From Moringa oleifera (Eukaryota > Streptophyta > Magnoliopsida > Brassicales > Moringaceae), in contig JAJFZO010000034.1 of assembly GCA_021397835.1 (NCBI GenBank), forward strand, positions 10,245,501 through 10,309,500: DNA of 64,000 nt. The letters run 5' to 3'. The notes below the pieces were generated by a model. The model was given only the letters and a program-made list of their open reading frames with translations. It was not told the origin of the DNA and made no database searches. Numbering within the stretch: position 1 is the stretch's first letter; every line of letters begins with the position of its first letter. The position numbers were made by a program, and so were the translations under genes. Positions 48,144 through 60,365 of this stretch are shown here, one piece after another.

Positions 48144-48747
48144 TGGCTACCTAAAACAATCAGGTAGTTAGATGTTGACATGTGGATAGGAATCTCAAAG
48201 GCATGGTTGATGATAATGAAATTAAGGAAATCCACAAGATAAGAAAAAAGTGAGGAGGCCATCGCTAGTGCGACCAAGATACCTCTGATGATCAAATCAA
48301 TGATTAAATTGGCCAAGTTTTAGTATGGAAAAGATAACTCCAATGAATCATACCTTTGGTTCTCTTTTTTATATTAAGGTCGAAGGGTACGAGGGTCATT
48401 TTAATTTAGTGTAGCTTCACCCAACCTTAATTAGTGAGGTGTTAACCTATCTATACCCTAAATGAGGTAATTGATTTTCTAATCTTTTGATGCCTTCTTA
48501 TTTGCAAGGTATTAAAATATCTAGGTCCATATAAATCACATCATTGGCATGCTAGTAGTCCAATGCTTTCCTTGCTAACACTAGGTCATCTGCCATTCTA
48601 ACATTACTAACACTATTCAACACTCTTCTCCCATGTCAAAGGGTGTTTTTTATTAGATGGCATGCCAAGGTTAGTTTGAACCCTCGTTGGGTTATTCATT
48701 GTGGGCTCTCTTTGGCTTATTAAGCTTAGTTAATTTTAGTCACTTCA
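48144..48747 (-). repeat. 3' LTR of gag-only LTR element, block B
   Basis: On the + strand it starts TGGCTACCT and ends CACTTCA; collinear with 52,674-53,280 and 7,122-7,741. Confidence 0.8.
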
Positions 48748-49079
48748 AAACTCACCCACTCCATTAGTTGAAAGAATCTTTCTGATTTGCTTCTATCTAA
48801 AGAGTATGGAAGGTTTTTTAGCCTGTAAGGTTAGCGTATGAGTGCATCTACTTGGGGATAAGTCATCCGTTAGTTCGTGGTTACAAAAAAGGCCACGTTA
48901 TAATTAGACTTTTAGGAGTAAGGTTAGTCTCTCAAATTGCTTTGGCACCTTTTTCTTTTTTTTTTTGGTATAATTTTACCTAGTAAAATCTCTTTCAACT
49001 TCTTTGGTCATCTATGACTTAGATACCTTACGATTTAAGTACCTTGTGACCTAGAGCCTATGTATCTTATGACGTATGC

Positions 49080-50000
49080 CTTAAGAAATCACAGATAGCA
49101 TTAAGCAACCTTAAGAAACCTCGAACACCCCTTAAGCAACCTTGAGAAACCTCGAACACCCTCAAGCAACCTTGAGAGACCTTTGGTTGCCTTAAGCAAC
49201 CTCAAACCTCGAAATCCCCCTAGCGATTTGGCCCTGCATAGCATGCGTCATCGTTAGCTTCGTCGCCCACACCGTCGAGCTTGTCTAGCCATATCCCAAC
49301 TCATTATCTCATGAATTTTCTCGTTTCGTTGCCCACGTTTTTCCCACCAATGAGGCCTTGGCAGTAGGGGTCTCACGCCGTGCCCAGGCTGGTCGTGTGG
49401 CTCATTCATTGCTAACGACCGATAATCGTGTCGTCGATCACGTTACGCAATAAGTCTACCTAGGCAAGCTTAAGCGTCAGAATCCAACCCCGCAACCGTC
49501 TCGAGGACCTGCGATGAAGCACTCCGCATGCTCGAAATCCCCCCAGCGATTTGGCCGTCGTGTAGCATGCATCATCATTAGCTTCGCTGCCTACACCATC
49601 GAGCCTTAAGTAACCTCAAACTGCCTTGAGTTTCTTAAGCTACTTTTACCTACCATGAGTGGTCTCAAGTGGCCCGGAGCTGCCGAAAAGACCTTGAGTG
49701 ACATTAAGATACCTTGAGTGATGTTAAGTGACCCTAAGAGGCCTTGATTGGCTTTCGGGCTAAACACTTTTATGTCTCGAGCAAATTGTGGCTTTAGTGC
49801 TTTATGGCCTAAACATTTTTGAGTGCCTTTTTCTCATTGCATCTTAGGCACTTTTGGCAACTAAACTTTATCTAGAGAATGTTTGTTTTGCCTTGGGTGG
49901 CCTTGAGCAGCTTGGAACAACTTAAGAGACTTTAAGCGACATTGAGAGGCCATGAGTGACCATGAGAGGCCTTGAATGGCCTATGACCCATGTTTTTCTA
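49080..50000. repeat. Degenerate CCTTGAGTGA/CTCAAGCAACC minisatellite
   Basis: This is the block B equivalent of 3,640-4,110, with a local amplification of CAACCTTGAGAAACCTCGAA words near 49,105-49,160. It is interrupted by the 397-bp GC-rich insert. Confidence 0.7.
49208..49604. repeat. GC-rich satellite-like insert, ~1.2 copies of a 323-bp unit
   Basis: The sequence is GC-rich with many CG dinucleotides, unlike its surroundings, and is absent from block A at the same place. Its first ~75 bp (from CTCGAAATCCCCCTAGCGAT) recur at 49,531-49,604 with a few changes, so the insert is one full 323-bp period plus the start of the next. On both sides the host reads AACCTCAAAC. It looks like a captured piece of tandem satellite DNA. 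No open frame is supported. Confidence 0.75.
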
Positions 50001-50269
50001 TGACTTGAGTGTGTTTATGGCTTAAATGCTTTGTGGCTTGAGTGCTTTATGGACTAGGTGTTTTTTCATGCCCTTTTCTCAGCACCCTAGATGCTTTTTG
50101 GCACTTCGACTTTATTTAGAGAATTTTTTATTTTCTTTATATCTTCTTGACTTCCCACGATCTAGATACTTGCAGCATGTTGCTTCCACTTTTTGTAGCC
50201 TATGGCTTGAGTTCTTTATGATATGGGAGCTCTATGGCCTCGCCATTTTTATTGCATTCAAAATTCTAT

Positions 50270-51325
50270 CGTGGTCGGCACTCTAGTGGCATCAATGCTT
50301 TTACAACATCAATGCTCTGATGTCATCACTGTTCTTTCGATGTTGACATTCTATGGCCTTGGTACTCTTATACGATCAATGCTTTAATGGTATTGATGCT
50401 CTTATAGTGTCGACACTCTTATTGGGTTGATGCTTTATAAAATTTAACACTGTTGCAACATTTTACTCTTGCAAGCTTGTAATGTTGGCACTCTTACGGC
50501 CTTACAGCTTAAGGGCTTTTATGACGCCAATGCTTTTGCACTTTTGTGGCATTGGTGCTCTTATGACATCAGTAGTGTCACTAGCATCAATGGCATTCAC
50601 ACTATTAAGGCCTTAGATCTAAGTGCTCTTATACTCTTGCGGCCTTATAGCTTGAGCAGTCTAGTGGCACTGGTGCTCTTTTAGCAACAATGGTGTCAGC
50701 AACGACGGTGCTCTCAAGGCCTTAGGTCTAGTTGCTCTTACACTCTTATGGCATCAACATTTTTATAGCCTTATAGCTTGAGCACTCTAGTGACATTGGC
50801 ACTCTTACTGGCTTACGACTTAAGTACCCTTATAATGCCATTTGCATTAGCAATGATGATGCTTTTAAGGCCTTTGGTTTGACTGTTTGAGCGTTCTTAT
50901 GCTCTTGCGATTTTGGCACTATTACGTCCTTATTCCATTCATACTTTTATGGCCTTGAGATATCGATGCTCTTACAACCTTGTGGCCTAAGTGTTCTTAG
51001 AGTGTTAGCACTCTTACAGCCTTACTGCTTGAGCACTCTTACATTGTTGGCGCTCTTATAGCATTACAATATGAACATTATTGTGGTGGCGATGGTGCTC
51101 TAAAGCCTTGTGACTTGAGCGTTCTTACGATAATGGTAACACTTTGTGGCCTTGTGACCTAAGCACTCTTGAGACCTAAGCGCCTTTATGGCCTGTACGC
51201 TCTTACGGTGTTATCGACACTTTATGGCCTCGTGGCTTGAGTGCTCTTGCAATGATATTGATGCTTTATGGCCTTACAACCTCAGCACTCTTGTGACAAT
51301 GCTACCATTCTACGACCTTACGACT
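50270..51325. repeat. Degenerate GCACTCTTATGGC minisatellite, block B
   Basis: Equivalent to 4,370-5,385. It has the same word set with independent changes. Open frames at 50,026-50,286 and 50,469-50,684 are by-products. Confidence 0.7.
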
Positions 51326-51569
51326 TGAATAGCTTGGTTTTACTTACAAAATTTTTCATCACTCACTTAAATTTTCATCATGATATGTTTTCTATCACAT
51401 TTGATAATTTCAAGAATTAAAAAAAAAAAAAAAGCAAAACCAAAAATAGTAGATAGTGAAAATACCTCGATTTCATTGATTATCCCTTGACATTATAAGC
51501 CTTTTACTAGTAGTATATTTTTTTAATATTCGACTTTCAAAGTCTAAGGTATTATCTTCCCTTTTAGAG

Positions 51570-52560
51570 TGGTTCGGTTGAAGATACCCACGTCACTACC
51601 TCTTCTAGCTTGATTTCTCTTCCCTCTTTAAGTAGAAGAAGGTGGAAGTTGCTACGGATTCTCCACTATCCTCTACTTTGATGAGGTTCAACATTTGTTG
51701 TTTAGCCTTTAATTTTCTCTTGCTTTCATCCTTCTTGGTAATGTTTTTCTTTGCCTTTAGCCATAACTCCTCTAACTTCTTTGGCATCTTTCTACTGAGA
51801 TTACTCTTGATTGATCTAATGCTTTTACCTTAAAAGTCACCAAGATGTATCTTTCATGTAGTCTCATAGTGGCTCCCCTAGCAATTGCCTGACATGGAAC
51901 AGACTAATCATCTCTTATTTCTCGAACATGCTACTTATGAAGTGCCATAAGAATAGCTATCCAAGGGAAACAAAAGAGTTCATATACCTAAAAGGAAGTG
52001 AGTTATACCATCACCTAGCCACCTTCACCAATGAGACCGGCAACTCTTTGCACTTTATAAGGTTTAACAATCTTTAAAGGCTTGCCGTTATCAAGAATTG
52101 TTCGATGTGATCTTGCGGCTCCATTAGCCCATCAAAGTTATCTATCTAGAAGGGCTTAAACTTAGATAAGTATTAATTATTTAATTTACGTGTTGACTTA
52201 CGGCTACTAATGCATTAGTTTTGGGAAGCACTTGGTGATAGAGGTTTGAAGGGCATGTAGGTAGGAAAGGTGGAATGGCACGGACATAGGAGTAAGGCAA
52301 CATCATCGGTATTGGCAAGATGGCATGAAACCATTACCATCAAGGTCATTGCTTATGGAAGGGGTACATGGGAGGATATACAAACATGTGTAGTTGCCAT
52401 TGTCATAATGGCGGCATGCGACGGGTGTAGAGTAATGGTGATTATGGCTATGAGAAATGAAGGGGAGGAGACCATGTGTGGTCTTGCAACAACTAGGGGC
52501 AAAATGGGCTGGTTGACTTATGCAGTTAGTGGGTCAATTGAAGCAAAATGAGGTCTTAGT
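51570..52560 (-). pseudogene. Retrotransposon gag pseudogene, block B
   Basis: The C-terminal part (51,787-51,605) reads KKLEELWLKAKKNITKKDES, KRKLKAKQQMLNLIKVEDSG and ESVATSTFFYLKREEKSS, close to the block A copy. The N-terminal part lies at 52,560-52,200. About 360 bp of the middle is deleted near 52,165 at a short AGATA-type homology. Frameshifts and stops throughout. The + strand open frame at 52,270-52,551 overlaps it and is an antisense shadow. Confidence 0.6.
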
Positions 52561-52656
52561 TATTTGGTTACTGATAGAGCATGTTTTAAGAGACTTGGTT
52601 GATTATAGAAGTAAAGACAATTAATTAAAGCTAATTGCTTTTCATTGCAGTTTTTG

Positions 52657-52673
52657 ATAATTGACGCCAATGA
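52657..52673 (-). other. Degenerate primer-binding site, block B
   Basis: On the - strand ATTGGCGTCAATTATC follows the LTR end. It is closer to the ATTGGCGCCGT plant form than the block A copy. Confidence 0.5.
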
Positions 52674-53280
52674 TACTACCTGAAAAAAATTAAGTATTCA
52701 GATGTTAACATATGGAGAAGGATCTCCAAAGGATTGTTGATGATAATGAAATTAAGGGAACTAGAAAAATAAGGAAAAAGTCAAGAGGTTGTCATTGGTT
52801 TGATCAAGATACTCTCTAATGATCAATAACTTGATAAAATTGATGGAATTTTGGGATGAAATGATAGCTTGAATGAATCATACATTGAGTTCTGCTTTTA
52901 TAATGAGATTAAAAAATACAAGGGTAATTGGTGCGACTTCAACAAACCTTAGTAAGTGACATGTAGACCTATTGATGCCCTAAACTAGGTTGTTAGTTTT
53001 TTGATCTTTTGGCACCTGCCTATTTATAAGGTATTAAAGTGTCATAGATCTTATAAATCACATCGTTACCATGCTAATGACTTTCTAGCATTTTCTTTGA
53101 CACTAGGTTGTGTGCCATTCTAACGCTACTAACACCATTTGATGCTCTAGCTTTTAGGTTGCTCTGAATTCACAAGTGTTTTTATTAAAAGGCATGCCAA
53201 GATTTGTTTGAACCCTTGCTAAGTCATTCATCATGGGTTTCTCTTGGATGCATCAAGCCTAATTGATATTTAGTCAATCA
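52674..53280 (-). repeat. 5' LTR of gag-only LTR element, block B
   Basis: On the + strand it starts TACTACCTG (TG lost) and ends TCAATCA; partner of 48,144-48,747. Confidence 0.8.
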
Positions 53281-54604
53281 ACTTCATTTTCTTCTTTCTT
53301 TTCTTCTTACATTTCATTTTTTCTCAAATTCCCTTCATATTCTTTATTGGGTAACATATGCTTTCCAAATTCATCTTTGCTTACTTGATTCCACCAATGT
53401 TTTGTTTATATAAAGAGAAAAGATCTATGGTTTCTTGATTGAGTTTCATTTTAATTTATTAGGTTTCTTCTTTTGTGAAGAATAATTTTTGGGTATGTGA
53501 TCGCTGTGAATTCTACATGAAATCTAATGGTGCATAAAGTTCTTTCCTTTTTGGCAAAACCATGAAAATACTGAGAAAGAAAGTGTTGAAAAATATTGAA
53601 ACACAAATCAAAAAATGCTAAATTCTGAAAATAAAGTTCTTACATAAGCCGTACCATATTTTTTATAAAAGTTTTATTTTTAAAAAATTATCAATTTTAA
53701 TTATGATTATATTTTTTATTTTTTAAAAATTATAATACTAAAAATTATTTATTAATTAATAAATATAATGAAATATAAATTATATTTAATTTAAAATAAA
53801 TATAATAAATTATTTAAATAAAAATAAAAGAAATTTTATAAAAAAATTATAAAAAATAAAAATCATAATTTTATTTGATGATTTTTTTAGATTTGATCGA
53901 GCACTAAATGAATTGATTAATGAAATGACAACCAAGATAGGCTTATTATTATAATAAAAAATTTTCTTTCCTTTTTCATTTAATAAATTTTTTAAACCAA
54001 CTGAAAGTTTTAAAATAAATAATATTTATAAAATTAATTAAATAACCAAGAAAAAAATTAGGTAATAGTTTTCTTCCTTTAATTATCTTTCACATAACCA
54101 AACCAAAGGCCGGCTTGCTAACGACGCGTCCATTTCACATTAATATGTGTATGTACCAAGTCAAAATCCTAAAGATCGCTTTTAATTTAATGAAAAAATT
54201 AAAATTAAAAATATTTAAATTAAAAATTTATATAATAAAATTTATTTAAAATTTTATATAAATATAAAATATAATCTCCATAATCTTTTTTTTTTATTTA
54301 TTTGTTTTACCAGATGTAAGAAAAATTAAAATCTGATAAAAATATTTATTGGTTAGCAATTTGAACATATATCTTGTGTAATTATCTGTTATCATTTCTT
54401 GTTTAGGCTTTAACTGGGAAAAAAAAACCACCATTTTTTTTTATTGGTCATGTTTTTATTTCATTTTCTTTGATTAATCTCAAGTTTAAACAAAGTCTAA
54501 TAGAAACATGAGATTCTTAAGTTTGCTATTTAGGATTGATGTGAAAAATAATTTGTTAAGAAATTTGCTTATTTTGTATTTGATTTTGTTTCCCCCTTTT
54601 GAAG
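53281..54604. other. AT-rich flank, block B, no recognisable gene
   Basis: Equivalent to 7,742-9,162. It is extremely AT-rich at about 53,640-54,330. About 85 bp near 54,050-54,130 (including CCGGCTTGCTAACGACGCGT) is absent from A. Confidence 0.45.
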
Positions 54605-55173
54605 ACTGAGGAAGAAAAGAGGTTAAAATACCTTCAATTCGTGTATGCAATCCATGTGGCTCTTGTGTCTTGCACTTCTACGAGAAAGCCAAGGAGAAGT
54701 CGGGACCTTTGAAGCCAGGGGCTGATCCTATCGATGGTGTTTGTATTGAGATCCTCAAGTATCTTGATTATAAGGTAACTTCTAAAAAAAAAATTCTTTA
54801 TTTTTTAATAATAATAATTATTATTTTTATCATTGTTTTTCATGTTTTCAAATTGAATCCTGTTTCCTATTTCAAGAAATACTTCCTTGACGCAAGCTGA
54901 TTGATCATGATGCCTTATTTTTCTTATGCCCTAAGAGTCGTTCTCGATCTCTTAGGAGTATTGCTTTGCATATTTTTTTTAAGAAATTATGACTAAGTGA
55001 CTGCTATCATTTTTCTTTTTTATGTTCACATTGAGGTTGTACTAATTTGGAACATTACAGGGCTCGACCTATGGGATCAAATCACTAAGAGTGTCGATGA
55101 AGCCCTTATTCATAAAATTGCCGAATTAAGGCTTATGAAAGCCTTACCATGCTTGGATAAAGACTCGGTATGA
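54605..55173 (+). pseudogene. REF/SRPP-like pseudogene, block B (one clear exon, one possible)
   Basis: Exon 54,605-54,774 follows an AG acceptor (CCCTTTTGAAG). It reads TEEEKRLKYLQFVYAIHVAL, then after a frameshift (near 54,665) LHFYEKAKEKSGPLKPGADP, IDGV and EILKYLDYK, ending at a GTAACT donor. The order EEKRLKYL, FVxxAxHxAL, YEKAKEKSGPLKPG, EILKxxD is diagnostic of REF/SRPP proteins of lipid droplets and rubber particles. The segment between LKPG and the VPFE-like motif is shortened, as in block A. A second exon may start near 55,090 after CTAAG (SVDEALIHKIAEL, like the KVDES motif of the family) and reach a stop at 55,171-55,173. The frameshift and missing segment argue against function. 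Confidence 0.65.
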
Positions 55174-57002
55174 CATTAACAAATCTTTTCTTGGTCTAGG
55201 GATCAAGATCAACTACATTATGCATAGGTAGTTAGACTTTAAGATCAAGTAGCTGATCTTGATCTCGTTGTAAAGGTTAAGGATTTAGCATGAGTAGAGG
55301 AAGAAGTTTATTGAGGCCACAATCTAGATGGTGCAATAGTTACCATTGATCGGACCATTTCCAACCTTTAATTGGGTGTCTTTTCATCAAGATCTTCACA
55401 TCAAGAAAAATGAAGTTAAATTAGTGTCATAGTTAAAAACATAAAAACGAATGAAATGAAAACGAGATGATGGCATGAGTGAGATCAAGGATGAATTTTC
55501 AAACGGGGCATGGTCGATAAAGTTAGCCAGCTTAGATGAAAAAAGCACAGCATTAGGAATGTGCAACATCTGAAGAGGACTAAGAAGATGATAAGATGAA
55601 GGAATCCTTTCAACACCTAATTTTGACTTTAACTTTTAAGAAAAAGCTAAAAAAGTTAGTTAAATATCAATAAGTCTTTTTAGATTAGGATTACGCTATC
55701 AAATTCTAAAATCAAGTTTTTACCCCCATGTTAGGTCAAGAATAACTTAATAAACCTACCTAAATGTTATCATACTGTAATGTTAAATCAAGAATAGATT
55801 AGTGAGCATATCTTGATGTGAGCTTAATAATCACACCCTGACATGTGCTTAATAAGCTAACCTTGATATGGGCTTAATGAGGCACCATGACGTCATCATA
55901 CCCAAATATCAAGTCGAGAATAGTATAATAAATATTTTAATCGATGTTAGATTGAAATTATCAATGAAAGATAAAGATGGAAACACGGCTACAATATTAA
56001 AAAGAACGATGTTGTTGACTCTAATCCCATATCAAAATTTGGAATTGTATCCTGAAAAAATCAACCTCGACCTCATTGTTATCTTGATGTAATTGACCCT
56101 AATCTCACATCGTGTTCCAAATATGCAATAGTTCATAAAATTGATGACAAATCATTAAAATAATAATAAATTAAAGATAGATCGAGAAAAATAATAGTAA
56201 ATCAATGATTGATCCATAGAACTATAATAAAATAATAAAACCAATGTTGGATTGATGAAATAATAAGATAGATCATACTTGGAATTATGTAAGATAGATC
56301 ATACATGATTGATTCTAATCTCTCATTTACATTTACTTCTTCTTAATGTGGTGGATTTAGATCTCACATCGGGTTGCAAGCTTGATATAATTTTCGATTT
56401 AATTTCCTTTGACCTTACATCAAATTACAAATCTTACATAATTCCAAGTATGATTTTGATAATTTCAACTTGATGTTGATGTGATTGAATCAAATCTGAC
56501 ATTAGATTTATCTAATTTGATCTTAAAATGATTAAATCAGTTCTCATATTAGGTTAACACAATATCAAAATATTATTGAATTTTTACTTTACTCTATTTT
56601 TCAGTGCTACTATAATGCAATTCCTAATGATACATGGATTCTATATGTATTCTCACATTAGGCTCTAGATGTAGTCATACATCGGGTTTTAGGTGAATAA
56701 CTTGTAGAAAGACTCTCAAAACTAGAAGAACAAGACTCAAGAAATTGGTAGAAGACTCTTAATGGAACATCCACTGAGTGCAATTTTTCCAAAACAGACT
56801 ATCTAGCATTATTGTCCATTCTCTCTTATAACAAACTTTCAAATTTTTGGTAAGCTTTGCCTCTACTTCTTTTTCTATAAGTAGACCCATTTTTTACGAA
56901 CCACAGGGGTGTATATACATTCTAAAACTCTACATCCTTGTATTCAAACATCTCTCTCTAGAATCTCTACACCTTTGTTTATCTCAAGAGAGTCTTTACA
57001 TT
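55174..57002. other. 3' part of block B, no gene recognised
   Basis: Equivalent to 9,725-11,880. It contains the CTTAATAA-type imperfect repeats (55,740-55,940) and only one or two units of the ~43-bp minisatellite (56,290-56,360). The open frame at 55,868-56,092 is not supported by any similarity. Confidence 0.4.
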
Positions 57003-59827
57003 TAGACATCCTTTCATCTTTTGAAAGCATCTATCCTTCTTGAAAGTTACTTTAAAAAGAGTTCGCATGCAAACACAAGATACCTTATGTTATTCCTTGA
57101 AACCTTTTTTTTTTTTTTAAGCACAATTGATCACATTGAAGCACCCTCAGTATTTCATACTCATTTTCAACTATTCTACTTATATCTTGAGCCATCAAAT
57201 CCCTCGAATTTCCTTTTTCAAAAAAGCTATGAATAATTATTGATATTTTGTTTTAACCTAAAGAAGAGCCAACTAAGGGGTCTTCCAGCATTAATATCTT
57301 TTTTTCCTTTCATTCTTTCTTTTTTAAGATATTCCTTATGCAACTATATGACTGTAATCTCCCATAGTTATCTTTTGTTTCATCCAACCTCCTTAAAGAT
57401 CTTTCAGAAACTACCTTAGAACAGCCATTTTCAATCATTATGTTCAATTCTACTGTGAAGAAAAAGCTTAAGATGGTCATTTTCTGCTTTCATTTCTTTT
57501 CATCCTATGATGTTGTAAACCCTAAATTGGTTCAAAAATATTCTTGAGATCACCCCTACAAGATTCATCATTCACTTTTTCACATCTCCTTTTGGATTTT
57601 TTGCAGAACCTCCTTAGAAAAGCCTTGCTAGTCATGAGAATATAGTTCATTTATGATGAGATAAGTCATATTAACATTTCATTCCCTTTTATTGTAATGC
57701 TAGATGGTTTATGCAATGCTTTTAGTGTGTTGCGTCAAACCATTCTTCCTTGACTTTTATAGTCCTTGTAGCATATTGTAAGCAAAATTAAATTTTGGTA
57801 CTTGTAGCTTAAAAAATTTTGTGGCAACTTCAAATTTTAATGTGAACCTTATTGGTAACTCAACTATTTATAGTACATTTATATACTATTTTTTGAATTT
57901 TAAATGCTTCATGAATGTTTTTTCTTATTTTTTTTTATGTTACTTATTGCAAGTTTTGATGAAGAAAGATAAGTGGAATCATTAAGGGAAAAAAAAATAT
58001 CTATTTGAATTGTTTTGGCCAACTTTGACACCATTTTGTATTTTGCTAATAACTCTTTCTTTCGAACTCCAATTGACATCATTTAACTTGTAAAATGTAA
58101 ATCTTCAAATGATTTTCTTTTTAGATAATTTAATTTTAGCCATTTTAATTCTCACCTTTCATCCTTCTAAAGTATTTTTTTCTTCCTAAAAGTTATTTCA
58201 AAAAATCTCACATTAAAACATGAGATACCCTGTGCTTTTCGTTCAAACCCTTTTTTTTTTTTTTCAAATATAGTTGATCTCAGTGAAGCACCCTATGTAT
58301 TTCACCATAAATATTTCACACTCATCTTCAACTACACTATTCCTTTAAACCTATTTTCTTTTTAAAGAACTTAATTTTAACCATTTTAATTCTCATTTTA
58401 CATTGTTTCGAAGCATTTCTCCTTCTTCAAAGGTACTCTAAAAAAAGTACACATCAAAACATAAGATACTCTATGTTGTTCCTTCAAACCTTTTCTTTTT
58501 AAAGCACAATTGATCTCATTGAAGCACCTTGGCATTTTATACTTATTTTTAACTATTGTTCATATTTCTTGAGCCCTCAGATCTCTCAAGTTGCCTTGTT
58601 GGAAAAGCTTCAAGTAGTTCCAAGTACCTAATTTTAACCTAAGAAAGAGCCCGTTTTCCAACGTCAATATTTTTTTTCTCTTTCATTCTTTTTCTTTCAA
58701 GATTATTCCTTTACAATCACAAGACTGCAATGTCCCATACTCATCTCTTGTTTTATTTAACCTCTCAAGTATTTTTTATAAATTACCTTAGAAGAGCCCT
58801 CTCTAATCATGATTTTCAATTCTCCTACCAAGGGTAAGGTCACAAGGGTCACTTTCTACTTTCATTTCTTTTCATCTGATGATGTTTTAAACCCTTAAAT
58901 TTTTTCCAAAAATATTCATGAGATTACCCTTTACAAGTTTCATCATTCACTTTTCCACATCACCTTTTAGATTTTTCGCAAAACTTTCCTAAGAGAGCCA
59001 TGTTGGCCATGAGATGTAGTTCATTTATAATGAAATAGCCATTTTAAATTCTCATTTACTTTCACTATAATGCAATGTTTATGCTCTAGTCATAGTGTAC
59101 TACCTCAAGCAGTTCTTCTTTGACATCTTATAGACTTTTTATTATAACGCCATATTGTTTATGCTTTGCTCTTAGTCTGTTACCTCAAGCCAGTTTTTTT
59201 TTTTTTTTTCATCTTATAGACCTTGAACTCGGGAACCCAAACATTTGGTTCATGACCATTGACCATTGATCCTTGAGCTTAGACCCTGCAACCTTAAACA
59301 TAAACCCTAAGCCTTTGAGTTGACCACCCTAAACCTTGGACCCTAGACATTCAACCTAGACCTTATTTCTTCAACCTTAAACCTTATTGATAACTAAAGT
59401 ATTTATAGTACAATTGTTTTTTGAATTTTAAGAGCTACCTCAAAGCTTTTGTGTGTTTTGTAATGTTATTTATTGCTTTTTAATGTTCAAACTGAAATGG
59501 AAGCATTAAGGGAAAAAAGATATCTATTTGAGTAGTTTTGGCCAACTTTGACACCAATTTTTATTTTGGCAGTAATTCTCTTTTTTGAACTCCAATTGAC
59601 ATCATTTAACTTGTAAAATCTGGATTTGAAAGTGATTTTCTTTTAAGAGAACTTAATTTTGGTTGTTTTAATTTCTTCCTTTCATCCTTTGAAAGCATTT
59701 ATCCTTCTTGAAAGTTACTCCAAAAAGAGCTTGCATTGAACCATAAGATACCTTATGCGACTCCTTAAAACCATGTGTTTTTGTCAAACACAATTGATCA
59801 CATTGGAGCACCCTCAATATTTCATAC
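57003..59827 (+). repeat. Satellite region T3: ~1.5-kb units
   Basis: The unit markers recur: AATATAGTTCATTTATGATG (57,641), AGATGTAGTTCATTTATAATG (about 59,007), CAACTTTGACACCA (58,020 and 59,540). The unit at 57.8 kb lacks its telomere-like array (the text jumps from CTTCAAATTTTAATGTGAAC to TTGGTAACTCAAC near 57,840). The region is interrupted by the CACTA end at 59,828 inside the conserved ATTTCATACTCATTTCCAAC string. Confidence 0.8.
59220..59395. repeat. Telomere-like microrepeat array
   Basis: A short array (CTTGAACTCGGGAACCC, AACATAAACCCTAAGCC), closest to the one at 37,620-37,800. Confidence 0.65.
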
Positions 59828-60365
59828 CACTACAACAAAATAACTTTTTATCCACAACTTTTTAATGACTTTTGTTCACAGTTGTAAAACTATGGACTAT
59901 AAGGATGTCAACAAAAGTCAGTCAGAACAGTTCATAGTTCTAAAACTGTGAATAAATTCGCAGTTAGTTCACAGTTCATTAAAGTTTTGTTCACAGTTAT
60001 ATAACTGTGAATAAAACTACATTAGTTCACAGTTCATTAACGGTTTATTCACATTTTTAGAACTGTGAATAAAACTTTGAATAGTACACTTTAGTTCACA
60101 GTTCATTAAATTTTTGTTCACAGTTCTAAAACTGTGAATAAAACTAAATTAGTTTACAGTTCATTAATGTTTTATTCACAGTTATAGAACTGTGAATAAA
60201 ACTTTGAAAAGCACCTTTTACTTCACTGTTCATTTAATTTTTATTTACAGTTCTAAAACTGTGAATAAAATAATATTAGTTCACAGTTCATTAATGTTTT
60301 ATTCACAGTTCTATAACTGTGAGCAAAACCTAATTAGTTCACAGTTCGAAAACAGTGAATAAAAC
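59828..60365. repeat. CACTA terminus and palindromic subterminal repeats
   Basis: After the CACTACAAC end there are about a dozen ~30-65-bp units built on GTTCACAGTTCATTAA and TTCACAGTTCTAAAACTGTG, the latter a palindrome with a short loop. These are typical CACTA subterminal motifs, presumed binding sites for the element's TnpA-like protein. Confidence 0.85.

Larger units (their letters stand above)
48144..53280 (-). mobile_element. Gag-only (TR-GAG-like) LTR retrotransposon, block B
   Basis: Two full LTRs (48,144-48,747 and 52,674-53,280) surround a 3.9-kb interior. Reading on the - strand, it has a primer-binding-like site, gag remnant (52,560-51,570), degenerate minisatellites (51,320-50,270 and 50,000-49,080) with a GC-rich satellite insert, and a purine-rich tract (GGAGTGGGTGAG) next to the 3' LTR. 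No RT or integrase could be read. No target-site duplication is obvious. It sits just beyond the copia LTR, and block A holds the same arrangement. Confidence 0.7.
43974..57003 (+). repeat. Block B of the direct segmental duplication
   Basis: The sequence is collinear with 1-11,880 (offset 43,973 at the left end, about 45,130 at the right because of net insertions in B and deletions in A). B retains about 1.4 kb of copia 3' end plus the outer gag-element LTR that A lost, and has a 397-bp GC-rich insert of its own. Homology ends at about 57,003, where satellite sequence resumes. Confidence 0.85.

Noticed and set aside
59870..60365. CRISPR-like array (regular palindromic repeats)
   Set aside because: Repeats are irregular in spacing, diverged and adjacent to a CACTA terminus in plant DNA. 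They are transposon subterminal repeats.
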